From contig NZ_JALJXF010000001.1 in assembly GCF_024169925.1 (NCBI RefSeq), positions 2,424,001 to 2,488,000 of the forward strand: a stretch of 64,000 nucleotides of DNA, read 5' to 3'. Numbering within the stretch: position 1 is the first letter of the stretch; every line of letters begins with the position of its first letter. This document shows, in pieces, positions 34,310-43,203 of the stretch. The position numbers and the translations under genes are program-made. Source of the stretch: Methylorubrum extorquens (GTDB taxonomy: Bacteria; Pseudomonadota; Alphaproteobacteria; Rhizobiales; Beijerinckiaceae). The notes under the pieces were generated by a model. That model saw only the letters and a program-made list of their open reading frames with translations. It had not been told where the DNA came from and ran no database searches.

Positions 34310-34914
34310 GGCCACGGCGTCACCCTTGGACAGGAAGGCGCGCCGCAGCGACCGCGCATGCGTTCGCTCGGGCCGAAGGCGGCGTGAGCGCCGTCGAATT
34401 TGCGTTCATCGCACCGGTTCTCGTGCTCCTGTTCATTGCGACGATCGAGATTCCGCGGGCGATCGCGACCAACAACCGTCTGGCCCAAGCAACCATCGCG
34501 ATGGCCGACCTTGCCTCCAAGAGCGATTACGCTGACATCAACGATGTGTTTGCGGCCGCTCAAGTCGTGGCCGCCCCCTACAGCTTGGCCGGAACCGGCA
34601 TCGTGCTGACCGCGGGCGGCGTCTACAAGGTGGGCAACGACTTCGTGGCCAGGGTCTGCTCCAGCGTCCAACTGGGGGACAAGGCGCGCATCGTCGGTTC
34701 CGATATCGGGCCGCCGCCGGCGGGGACGGCCTCGAAAGGCGACCGCTTCGTCATGGCCGAAACGCGGCTGTCCTACCGACCGCTGTTTTCCTTCTTTCCG
34801 TTTCTCAACAACTTGACCTTCACGGGCAGGACCGCCTGGCCGGTGCGCGACGGGGTCGCCACCAATGGACAGGCTGAGGTTGTCTTGCCGGGCGGAAAGC
34901 CATGCCCGCCTTGA
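34306..34914 (+). CDS. TadE/TadF-like pseudopilin-type protein (second)
   Basis: A 202-residue protein coupled to the preceding gene through ATGA at 34306. A basic N-terminus is followed by EGGVSAVEFAFIAPVLVLLF, the Glu-containing pseudopilin helix. The small periplasmic domain then contains two cysteines (VCSS and KPCPP). With the preceding and following genes it forms a Tad accessory trio, while the main tad assembly genes (tadA, tadB, cpaB and others) are absent from the window. Confidence 0.87.
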   Translation: MRPRRHPWTGRRAAATAHAFARAEGGVSAVEFAFIAPVLVLLFIATIEIPRAIATNNRLAQATIAMADLASKSDYADINDVFAAAQVVAAPYSLAGTGIVLTAGGVYKVGNDFVARVCSSVQLGDKARIVGSDIGPPPAGTASKGDRFVMAETRLSYRPLFSFFPFLNNLTFTGRTAWPVRDGVATNGQAEVVLPGGKPCPP

Positions 34915-35112
34915 TCCGGACCGCATCATCCGATCGCGTTGTTGGGCCGACCGGTCGAGCCCGCTTTCCGTGACGCGGAAGCAGGGGCTTCTCGTCGTGA
35001 AGGGTGCGTAAACCGTACGAGCATCGCTCCGTCTTTGCGCAGCAGGTCCTATTAACGCGGGAGAATTATCCCTTCGAACAAGGACGCAGTCGGTCACAGG
35101 GCAACAGTCACG

Positions 35113-36534
35113 ATGGTGGCGCGAGACGCAAACCGAGGGTCGACGCGCACGATCCGGTGGGTGCAGCCCTTCGCGCGCCTGGGCCGGCAGAGCGACGGCT
35201 CGGTCGCGGTGATCTTCGGGCTGGCGGCTTCCACCCTGGTCGGGCTGGTCGTAGGGGCGATCGATTACGCCAGGTTCGCCTCTGCGCGCACCAATCTGCA
35301 AAGCGCGGTCGATGCCGGCGTGCTGGCCGGCGGCAATGCCCTCAAGCTGGTCGTGTCGAGCAGCGAGTCCATCGTCGGCCTGACGACGCAGACGATCCAG
35401 GCCGAGGCGAAAGCCGGTCCCGACACCCCGGTCTCCATCCAAGTCACCGTCGCCTCCGACAAGACGAGCGTCGAGGCGCGCGCCCAACAGGTCATCAAGC
35501 TCACGTTCGGGGCCTTCGTCGGCATGGCTTCGATTCCGATCGCGGCGCGCGCCCGGGCGAGCGTCGTGGGGCGGATGCGCCTGTGCATGCTGGCGCTCGA
35601 TCCCGCGGCGGCGGGTGCGTTCAACTTGGAGCGCAATGCTCAGGTCACGGCCTACGATTGCGCCCTCTACTCGAACTCCGTCAGCCGCTCGGGAATGGTC
35701 GGTCGCGACGGCGCGCTCGCCCGGGCGCAGACGATCTGCTCCGCGGGAGGCTTCAAGGACGACCGGGCGAACTTCACGCCCAACCCGCAGACGAGCTGTC
35801 CCGTCATCGAGGATCCGCTCCGCAACCGGCCGGCCCCGCCGGTCGGGAGTTGTATAAACCTGCCGGATATCCTCCGCCTTGCCGATGTGCTGACCGGCAA
35901 GAGCAAGGGCAGCAACGCCATCGCGGAGACGACCACCCTCGATCCCGGCACCTATTGCGGCGGCTTGCACATCACGAAGAATGCCGTCGTCACACTGCGG
36001 CCGGGCATCTACGTCATGAAGGACGGCCCGCTCATCGTCGACAAGAAGGCGACGATGACGGGCAAGGATGTCGGCTTCTACTTCATCGGAAACAACAGCG
36101 GCCTTCTCTTCGACAAGAAGACGACCGTCGATCTGTCGGCGCCGACGACGGGTGCGATGGCGGGCCTCCTGATGGCGGAGGATCCCTCCGTTACCCTGTC
36201 GATCGATCCGGTGCGGGCCGCCGAGACGCTTCTCGGCGACATCATCGCGCCGACCCCCCCTCCGCTCGGCGCAAGCAAGCCGATGCGGACCTACCGCATC
36301 ATCAGCGACAACACCCGCACCATGCTCGGGACCATCTACCTGCCGGCCGGCCGCCTCGTGATCGACTCGCAGCGGCCCGTGGCGGATCTCTCCGCCTATA
36401 CCGTCGTCGTGGCCCAGCAGATCAATCTCTACGAGGGTCCGAACCTCTTCCTCAACGCGGACTACAACCGTTCGAGCGTCCCGATCCCCAAGGGGGTCGG
36501 CCCGATCTCGGGGCGGCTCGTCATCAGCCAGTAA
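35113..36534 (+). CDS. TadG-like pilus-associated protein
   Basis: A 473-residue protein. The N-terminal helix SDGSVAVIFGLAASTLVGLV is followed by DYARFASARTNLQSAVDAGVLAG, the typical Tad/TadG N-terminal domain. The extracytoplasmic part has a beta-helix-like region (YCGGLHITKNAVVTLRPGIY ... VDKKATMTGKDVGFYF) instead of the von Willebrand A domain of classic TadG. It probably anchors or tethers the Flp fibre to the outer surface. It follows the second TadE-like gene by 198 nt, so a separate promoter is possible. Confidence 0.82.
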   Translation: MVARDANRGSTRTIRWVQPFARLGRQSDGSVAVIFGLAASTLVGLVVGAIDYARFASARTNLQSAVDAGVLAGGNALKLVVSSSESIVGLTTQTIQAEAKAGPDTPVSIQVTVASDKTSVEARAQQVIKLTFGAFVGMASIPIAARARASVVGRMRLCMLALDPAAAGAFNLERNAQVTAYDCALYSNSVSRSGMVGRDGALARAQTICSAGGFKDDRANFTPNPQTSCPVIEDPLRNRPAPPVGSCINLPDILRLADVLTGKSKGSNAIAETTTLDPGTYCGGLHITKNAVVTLRPGIYVMKDGPLIVDKKATMTGKDVGFYFIGNNSGLLFDKKTTVDLSAPTTGAMAGLLMAEDPSVTLSIDPVRAAETLLGDIIAPTPPPLGASKPMRTYRIISDNTRTMLGTIYLPAGRLVIDSQRPVADLSAYTVVVAQQINLYEGPNLFLNADYNRSSVPIPKGVGPISGRLVISQ

Positions 36535-36600
36535 CCATCGCGATCCGTGCCGGGGTACCGATCCGCCCCGTCGCGCGACCTTTGCCGCGAGATATAGCCC

Positions 36601-39351
36601 GTGCGTGCGCCCCTCTCGAACCCGATCCGCTCGCTGTCCGGGCGGCTGGCCATGGCGGTGGCCAGTGCGGTCGCCATCGCGCTGCTGCTCCTGACCGGTC
36701 TATCGACCTGGCGCGAGGTCGAGCGCTACGCCGCGGCCAAGCGGGACCTTCTTCGGATGACGGCGCAAATCCTGGCCGCGAGCGCCGCGCAGGCGACCGC
36801 CCAGGGCGACGAGGCGGCGGCACAGAGCACCCTGCGGGCGATCGCCCACGGGGAGGCCCTGGTCTACGCGTCGGTCGAGCGGGGTGACGGGGACATCCTC
36901 GCCGAGCAGGGCATCGGATTGCGCCTCTCGAACGACATCGATCTCGATGGGGGCTCCGTCTCGCCTCTCGATCTCATGACGACGCGGACGCTGCGCGTCT
37001 CGGTTCCGATCCTGGAGAACGCCCGCCCCATCGGCCGCGTCGTCCTGGTCTCGGACAACCGCGATTTGGCCGAGCGCGTCACGGAGGTCGGCCTCACCGC
37101 GGGGTTCGCCGGGCTGCTCGCCCTGGCGCTCGGGCTTGCGGTCTCGATGGGCCTGCAGCGCAGCGTCACCCGGCCGCTGGCGGCTCTGGCCCGGACCATG
37201 GACGGGGTGCGCCTCGGCCACGACTATTCCCGGCGCGCGGAGGCCGGCAGCGGCGAGGTCGGCGCGCTGGCCGAGAGCTTCAACGACCTCTTGCGGGCGG
37301 TGAACGAGCGCGACCGGGCGATCGCGCGCTACAATGCGGGCCTGGAAGAAGAGATCCGGCTGCGGACCCACGACCTGATCGAGGCCAAGCAATCCGCCGA
37401 CGAGGCCAACGCGGCCAAGTCCGTGTTCCTCGCCACCATGAGCCACGAGATCCGCACGCCGATGAACGGCATGCTGGTGATGGCGGAACTCCTGGCCTCG
37501 GCCGATCTGCCGCCGCGCCAGCAACGCTACGCCAAGGTCATCGCGCGCTCCGGCCAATCCCTGCTGGCCATCATCAACGACATCCTCGATTTCGCGAAGG
37601 TGGAGGCCGGCCGCCTGGAGGTGGAACGGATCCCGCTGAGCCCGCGCGACGTCGCCGACACCGTCGTCACCCTGTTCGCCGAGCGGGCCCGGTCGGCGGG
37701 GCTCGATCTGGCGGCGCAGATCGACGGCGACGTGCCGCGCGCCTTCCTCGGCGATCCGGTGCGCCTCGGTCAGGTGCTCGGCAACTTCGTCTCGAACGCG
37801 CTCAAATTTACTGCCGCCGGCCATGTCCTGGTGCGGATGGAAATGGAGCAGGAGGCGTCCGGGCCGGTCCTGCGCATCGCCGTGTCCGACACCGGCATCG
37901 GCATCCCGCAGGACCGGCTGTCGGGGATCTTCACCGCCTTCACCCAGGCCGACCAGTCGATCGCGCGCCGGTTCGGCGGCACCGGGCTCGGGCTGTCGAT
38001 CGCCGAGCGCCTGATCGTCGCCATGGGCGGCCGCGTCGGCGTCGAGAGCCGCATCGGCGAGGGCTCGACGTTCTGGGCGCGCATCCCAGTCGAGGGCGCG
38101 GAGGGCGCCGAGCCTGCCCTCCGCCGCGCACCCGCTTTGCCCACCGCTGTCCGCCTCGGTGCGCTCGGCGGTGCGACGCGCGCGGCGCTCACGGCCGATC
38201 TTCAGGCCGCGGGCTTCCACCCCGTCGAATCCGGGGAGGGTCACTGGATCGTCGATGCGGCCGAGCTTCTGGCGAGCGGTCGCCGCCCGGAAGGTGCCGG
38301 CCGGGTCATCGCCCTGGTGCCGATCGGCGACGCCTCCGGGCCCGAACTCATGCGAGCGGGCTTTGCCGACGCCGTGCTGCGCCGTCCCCTCGCCCAGGCC
38401 GAGTGGCGCCCGCTGCTGGCCGCCCTCACAGAGGGCACGACCCTCGCTATCGAGGCCCCGTCAGCCGACGAGAGCGCTGCGGCCGCCCTGCCCTCCTTTC
38501 CCGGCGCGCGGGTGCTGCTCGCCGACGACAGCGCCGTCAACCGCGAGGTTGCGTCCGAAGCGCTCGGCCGCTTCGGCATCCACGACATCGTCTGCGTCGA
38601 GGATGGCGGGGCCGCGGTGGAGGCGGCCGCCGCGAACCGCTTCGATCTCGTGCTGATGGATGGCAGCATGCCCGTGCTGGACGGGTTCAGCGCGGCCGTC
38701 GCCATTCGCGCCCGGGAGGTGCGGGACGGGGCGGACCGCGTGCCGATCGTGGCCCTGACCGCGCATGTCGTCGGCGACGGCGCCGAATCCTGGCAGGCGG
38801 CGGGGATGGACGGCATGCTCGCCAAGCCGTTCACGCTGGCGCAGCTCGGCGGCCTGCTGGCGCGGCATCTCGCGGCCGCCCCCTGCCGCGATCCGGCTGA
38901 GATCGTGACGTCGGAGGCGCAGGCGCCGAGGATTTCGGACGATGTGCTGCTCGACGAACAGACGATCGCCAATTTGGAAGAGCTCGGCGACCGCGACTTC
39001 CTCGCGCGCATCCTCCGGCTCTACATCGCCCAGGCGCCTCAGGCGCTCTTGGAGCTCGAAACCGCCCTCGCCCGCGGCGACGCCCCGGCCGTGTCCCGCG
39101 CCGCCCACGGCCTCAAGTCGATGAGCGCCAATATCGGTGCGGCGCAGGTGAAGGATCGCGCGGGCGCCATCGAGCGCATGGCGCGCGACGGCGACCTGAC
39201 CCGCCTCGCCGACACGGCGTCCGGCCTGGACGGACTGCTCACCCGCACCGTCAGCGCACTCCACCTCCGTCTCGACGTGCCCACCGGGAGCGCCGAGGGC
39301 GAACAGAGCGAGATGGCTCACGCGATCGGCGGGCGGCGCGAAGCTGGCTGA
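36601..39351 (+). CDS. Hybrid sensor histidine kinase (BarA-like) with receiver and Hpt domains
   Basis: A 916-residue membrane kinase started at GTG 36601. Two membrane helices (about residues 17-35 and 165-185) flank a periplasmic sensor and are followed by HAMP. The dimerisation/phosphoacceptor segment is ATMSHEIRTPM (His282). The HATPase has DTGIGIP and GGTGLGLSI. The receiver carries Asp687 in LMDGSMPVLDG and the C-terminal Hpt domain His836 in AAHGLKSMSANIG. This is the full His-Asp-His relay, so an unlinked response regulator accepts the phosphate. The convergent HD-GYP regulator is a candidate partner but this is not shown. Confidence 0.96.
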   Translation: MRAPLSNPIRSLSGRLAMAVASAVAIALLLLTGLSTWREVERYAAAKRDLLRMTAQILAASAAQATAQGDEAAAQSTLRAIAHGEALVYASVERGDGDILAEQGIGLRLSNDIDLDGGSVSPLDLMTTRTLRVSVPILENARPIGRVVLVSDNRDLAERVTEVGLTAGFAGLLALALGLAVSMGLQRSVTRPLAALARTMDGVRLGHDYSRRAEAGSGEVGALAESFNDLLRAVNERDRAIARYNAGLEEEIRLRTHDLIEAKQSADEANAAKSVFLATMSHEIRTPMNGMLVMAELLASADLPPRQQRYAKVIARSGQSLLAIINDILDFAKVEAGRLEVERIPLSPRDVADTVVTLFAERARSAGLDLAAQIDGDVPRAFLGDPVRLGQVLGNFVSNALKFTAAGHVLVRMEMEQEASGPVLRIAVSDTGIGIPQDRLSGIFTAFTQADQSIARRFGGTGLGLSIAERLIVAMGGRVGVESRIGEGSTFWARIPVEGAEGAEPALRRAPALPTAVRLGALGGATRAALTADLQAAGFHPVESGEGHWIVDAAELLASGRRPEGAGRVIALVPIGDASGPELMRAGFADAVLRRPLAQAEWRPLLAALTEGTTLAIEAPSADESAAAALPSFPGARVLLADDSAVNREVASEALGRFGIHDIVCVEDGGAAVEAAAANRFDLVLMDGSMPVLDGFSAAVAIRAREVRDGADRVPIVALTAHVVGDGAESWQAAGMDGMLAKPFTLAQLGGLLARHLAAAPCRDPAEIVTSEAQAPRISDDVLLDEQTIANLEELGDRDFLARILRLYIAQAPQALLELETALARGDAPAVSRAAHGLKSMSANIGAAQVKDRAGAIERMARDGDLTRLADTASGLDGLLTRTVSALHLRLDVPTGSAEGEQSEMAHAIGGRREAG

Positions 39352-39555
39352 GGGGCGGATGAGCCGGCGACGGACGAGGGCATCGTCCCGAAAGGTCGCC
39401 ACCGGCTTTCGGAAAGGATGATGCAAGAACACAGGCCTCGAGCATCGTCATGGATGTCGGATCCAGGACGATGCTCACGGCGTCACGCCGATGCCGTGTC
39501 CGGTCCCCGGCGGGCCGGACGCCGCCGCGACGGGCCGGGCTGGCGAAGCGCCGTA

Positions 39556-40611
39556 TCAGGCGGCCGCGGATGCGGTGTCGCGGCCGAGATCGAGGAAGGT
39601 CTGGACTCCCGCCCAGCGGCTCAGGAATGCCTCGACGATGGCCGGGTCGAAGTGGGAGCCGGCGTTCTCTTGCAGAAAGTCCCGCGCACGCTCCGGTGAC
39701 CAGGCCTGCTTGTAGGGACGCTGGGTCGTCAGCGCGTCGAAGACGTCGGCCACTGCGACGATGCGGCCGGACAGGGGGATGGCCTCGCCCTTTAGGCGAT
39801 ACGGGTAGCCGGTCCCGTCCCAGCGCTCGTGGTGGCTTCCCGCGATTTCGGCGGCAAGCCGCATGACCGGCGAGTCGCTGCCGCCCAGGATGCGCCGTCC
39901 CCGGTCGGCGTGCTGCTCCATCTCCCGGCGCTCCTCGGGAGAGAGCGCACCCGGCTTGAGCAGGATCGCGTCCGGCACGGCGATCTTGCCGACGTCGTGC
40001 ATGGTCGCGGCCAGACAGAGCTGCCGGGCATCGGAGGGGGACATCCGCATCGCCTCGGCGATCAGCCCGACATAGGCGGAGACGCGGGCGATGTGATCGC
40101 CGGTGTCGGAATCGCGGTGCTCGGCGGCGCGCATGAGGGTCGAGACGATCTCGCGCTCGCGCTCCTCGACCATCGCCACCGCCGCCGCGACCTCGCGGGC
40201 GAGCTGCGCGGCGTGATCGCGCTGCGCCCGGTGTGCCTCGGAGAGGGCGAGCAGGTTCGTGACGCGGGCACGGATCTCGACCGCGTCGGCGGGCTTGGTG
40301 AGGAAGTCGGTCGCCCCCGCCTCCAGCGCCTCGCGGCGCAGGCTCCGTTGGTCGTGGCTCGTCACCATGACCGTGGGGACGTTGGTGAGGCCGGGAATGC
40401 GCCGCACCGCCCGGATGAACTCGACGCCGTTCATGCCCGGCATCTCGTAGTCGGTGATGACGACGCCGATCTCGGACGCCCGCGTCTCCGCGAAGGCGAG
40501 CGCCTCGGCCGGCACGGTGAAGGCCTGCGGCGTGCAGCCGGCAAGCGGCCGCAACGAGGCGACCATCACCAAGTTGTTCATCTCGGCATCGTCGAGGACG
40601 AGAGCGAGCAT
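39556..40611 (-). CDS. Response regulator with HD-GYP c-di-GMP phosphodiesterase domain
   Basis: A 351-residue protein. The receiver has phosphoacceptor Asp54 in VVITDYEMPGMNG. The output domain is HD-GYP, with AEHRDSDTGDHIARVS, catalytic MHDVGKI (His205, Asp206) and HHERWDGTGYPYRLKG (GYP at 268-270). All key residues for cyclic-di-GMP hydrolysis are present. The start ATG 40611 fits the receiver boundary; the open frame to 40695 is longer but poor. It is convergent with the hybrid kinase, which suggests but does not prove shared signalling controlling motility or attachment. Confidence 0.95.
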   Translation of the reverse strand: MLALVLDDAEMNNLVMVASLRPLAGCTPQAFTVPAEALAFAETRASEIGVVITDYEMPGMNGVEFIRAVRRIPGLTNVPTVMVTSHDQRSLRREALEAGATDFLTKPADAVEIRARVTNLLALSEAHRAQRDHAAQLAREVAAAVAMVEEREREIVSTLMRAAEHRDSDTGDHIARVSAYVGLIAEAMRMSPSDARQLCLAATMHDVGKIAVPDAILLKPGALSPEERREMEQHADRGRRILGGSDSPVMRLAAEIAGSHHERWDGTGYPYRLKGEAIPLSGRIVAVADVFDALTTQRPYKQAWSPERARDFLQENAGSHFDPAIVEAFLSRWAGVQTFLDLGRDTASAAA

Positions 40612-41016
40612 CGAGCTTTGTCCCAGGCCTGTCGGCACCCCTCGCCCAACTGGGCGCTTGGACGGCAACCCTATGGTGGACGCGCCCACTAACACCCCCG
40701 TCCGTTGCTGAAAGGTGAAGCCGGCTCCGGTTCCCCGCCGATGCGGTCGCCCCTCGTGCGTGAGCGTTAGCGAAAGCTTGGCGGAATACTCGAAACCTGG
40801 CCGCCCGACGAGTTCGTTGACGAACCCCCAGCCCGACCCGCATTCGCGTTGATCCAGCGCAAGAACCCCAGGTCGATCCTATGGGGGGGATCCGGTTCCG
40901 GCGCTCCCGCGAGGCAATGATGCCGGGGCCCGTGGGACGACGCCTTGAGTTGAATCAAGGCGTCGTGCGGCCGGCGCGGCAGGATGGCGCCCGTCGGACG
41001 AAGACGGGAGCAGGCG

Positions 41017-41241
41017 ATGAGTGTGGTGCTTCGATCCATCGAAATCGAGACGGTGCGCTACGTGCGGGCGACGGCCGGGCCCGTGCCGCACGCCGAGACG
41101 GCGGCCGGAGCCGGCATGCCGGTGGTCGCAGGCGTCGTCAGGGACATCGCCCGCTACCGGACCATCGGCAGCCTGCAGGCGCTGGGCTTGGCCGCTACCG
41201 CCTCGGTGGCGACGATCGCGCTGTTCTGGCTGGCCTTCTGA
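41017..41241 (+). CDS. Small predicted membrane protein
   Basis: A 74-residue frame from ATG 41017, with GGGAG about 9 nt upstream. The N-terminal 50 residues are soluble and the C-terminal 20 form one hydrophobic helix (LGLAATASVATIALFWLAF) ending at the stop, a tail-anchored layout. No family is recognised. It stands between the HD-GYP and AraC genes with no partner. Confidence 0.5.
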   Translation: MSVVLRSIEIETVRYVRATAGPVPHAETAAGAGMPVVAGVVRDIARYRTIGSLQALGLAATASVATIALFWLAF

Positions 41242-41577
41242 ACGCCTGATCCGGTTTCCGCTTGATCCGAGCGGGGACCGTATCAGCCAGCCCGCGCGGC
41301 GCTTGAGGCGGGAGATGGACGACATCACCGGGCGCCGACATGTGCTTGCGGCGCTGGGGCTCGCACCCATGTTCTTCCATGCGGCCGGTCAGCCGGTCGG
41401 GAGAGACTGCCGCCCGGGCGCAGGCTCGGCGTTGAGATGGATCAAGCGAGCGGCGGCCATGTTGGCGGCCTGCTCATCCCTGCCGTCGAGAGCATCGCCC
41501 CGAGACCCGGCTGCCATCCGTCGGAGCGCTCCAATAGGATCGCTCGGCGATGACGGCGACCCGTCACCGACGGGATC
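41242..41577. other. Gene-free stretch downstream of the AraC gene
   Basis: About 335 bp of ordinary GC with only short overlapping frames on both strands. I see no supported gene, repeat or terminator. Confidence 0.4.
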
Positions 41578-42585
41578 TTACGCTGCGAGTTCCTTGAGCC
41601 ACGATTGGAGAACCGGCTGCGCCTCGGCCGTCCGGCCCCAGACGCTGGAGCCGATCTCGGTTTCCCGCGGCAGGAAGCCGAATCGGCGCTTGAAGGCACG
41701 GCTGAAGGTCTTCTCGTCGGAGAAGCCGGTGGCATAGGCGACCGTGGAGATCCGCGGGCGCCCCGCCGGACCGGCCTGCGTCAGCATCTTGATCGCCCGC
41801 AGCAGGCGCCGTTCGCGGATGAAGCGTTGCACCCCGCCCTCCGAGGCGAATTGCCGGTATAGGGTCGCACGGGAGAGGCCAAACCGGTGCGCGAGCGTCT
41901 CGGCATCGAGGCTCGGCGAGGCCAGTTCCTTCTCGATGTATTGCCGGATCGTGATGCTGAGTTGCACTTCGCTCGCCGGCCGGTCCGCCACCTGCCCGCG
42001 CAGGCAGGCGCTGCCGAGCATCGCCACGGCTTGGCTCACATGCGGAAGCTGGTGGACGTCGAGAACATCGACGCAGTCGACGAGTTCGCGCACGCAGGTG
42101 AAGAACAGCCGGCTGATGCGATCCGTCGCGTAATCGAAGGCGCGGCCGTGCAGTGCCTCGATATTCGGCACCTTCTCGGCAATGAGGGCGCGCGGAAGGA
42201 GGAGATTGGTCGCGTGGATCGGCTCGGCGACCACGGTCACCGGCTGGGCGAGGTCGAACACCACGCAGGCGTTCCGGGCGACATCGGTTTCGCCCCAAGC
42301 CACTTCGACCCGGCTGGTGCCGGAATGGTAGAACTGAAGCAACAGATGGTCGAGGCCCTGTTGCGCCACCATGCGCGGCGTCCGCTCCAGGATCTGAGCC
42401 GGCGCCCGAACCTCGCCGACGAGCAGATCGCCGAGATGATAGTTGTCCATCGTGATCGGACCGGACAGCAGGCGTCCGCTCGGCAGGGTGGCCTGGAAGA
42501 TCGGCGACATGGCTGCAGTCCAGGCCTCGCGTAAAGCGACGGGATCCGTCGGCGGATCGAAACAGCTTCGAAGAATCGTCGACAT
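41578..42585 (-). CDS. AraC-family transcriptional regulator
   Basis: A 335-residue regulator with an N-terminal cupin-like/AraC-binding-like domain of the 'AraC-binding-like' type. The C-terminal two-HTH DNA-binding domain runs from about residue 225: LDAETLAHRFGLSRATLYRQF then ISTVAYATGFSDEKTFSRAFKRRFG. The start ATG 42585 gives the sequence STILRSC; a TTG at 42627 would add 14 residues. It is divergent from the flagellin region and monocistronic. The effector and targets are unknown. Confidence 0.92.
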   Translation of the reverse strand: MSTILRSCFDPPTDPVALREAWTAAMSPIFQATLPSGRLLSGPITMDNYHLGDLLVGEVRAPAQILERTPRMVAQQGLDHLLLQFYHSGTSRVEVAWGETDVARNACVVFDLAQPVTVVAEPIHATNLLLPRALIAEKVPNIEALHGRAFDYATDRISRLFFTCVRELVDCVDVLDVHQLPHVSQAVAMLGSACLRGQVADRPASEVQLSITIRQYIEKELASPSLDAETLAHRFGLSRATLYRQFASEGGVQRFIRERRLLRAIKMLTQAGPAGRPRISTVAYATGFSDEKTFSRAFKRRFGFLPRETEIGSSVWGRTAEAQPVLQSWLKELAA

Positions 42586-43203
42586 ATCCAAATGGTCTCT
42601 GAGAAAGGAGGTTGCGGCTTGTCGCAAGCCTAAGCTTGTCTGCTGATCACATGTTCGGTGGCATTGTCGGAGTGGGACTCGATACGCATGTCGAAGGTGA
42701 ACATGCTTATCGAGTTCCTAATCTATCTGGGTATTGCGATCTATAATGCAACAATGATCGCTTATACTGATTTTCAGGTCATTCCATTCGCCTTCGTCCA
42801 ATCATTCAAGAGGTACCGCTTGTCCCGAAATTGGACAATCGTGCCGCCGTGTCAAATTTTGCGACGATCTTCGGACGCTTCGGCTTTCGGCTCTGGAAGA
42901 CACCGGTTGTCGCGATCGGCCCGCATATCGGGTCAAACCCCCAACCACCCTTTGGATGTGCAAGAGCGCGGCACGGCCGGCAAATGCCGGATGGCGGCGT
43001 CGGCGCCGCATTTGAGACGGAGTGCGACTTTTGAGATATGCTTTGATACACGATATAACTTTGAGACTATACTCTACTATCCTGAGACATATTGAGACAT
43101 AATCGGCGGTATCTGGCAAAAATACTTAGATCCTCATCAATTGCGTCGGGCGCTTCATCCCCTCACCGCCGACACGTCGGCTCCCCGAGGATCGAGTCGC
43201 CCC
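42586..43203. promoter_or_regulatory. Long AT-rich upstream region of the giant flagellin
   Basis: About 620 bp of AT-rich DNA between AraC and flagellin starts. The 3' part (43012-43098) contains the heptamer TTGAGAC or one-base variants six times (43012, 43031, 43043, 43061, 43082, 43092). This is unusual in such a short stretch and suggests iterated protein-binding sites. No convincing gene is seen; a frame at 42658-43095 lacks coding character. Confidence 0.5.

Noticed and set aside
42658..43095. Frame in the flagellin upstream region
   Set aside because: Codon use is unlike its neighbours and it overlaps the iterated repeats; treated as regulatory DNA.
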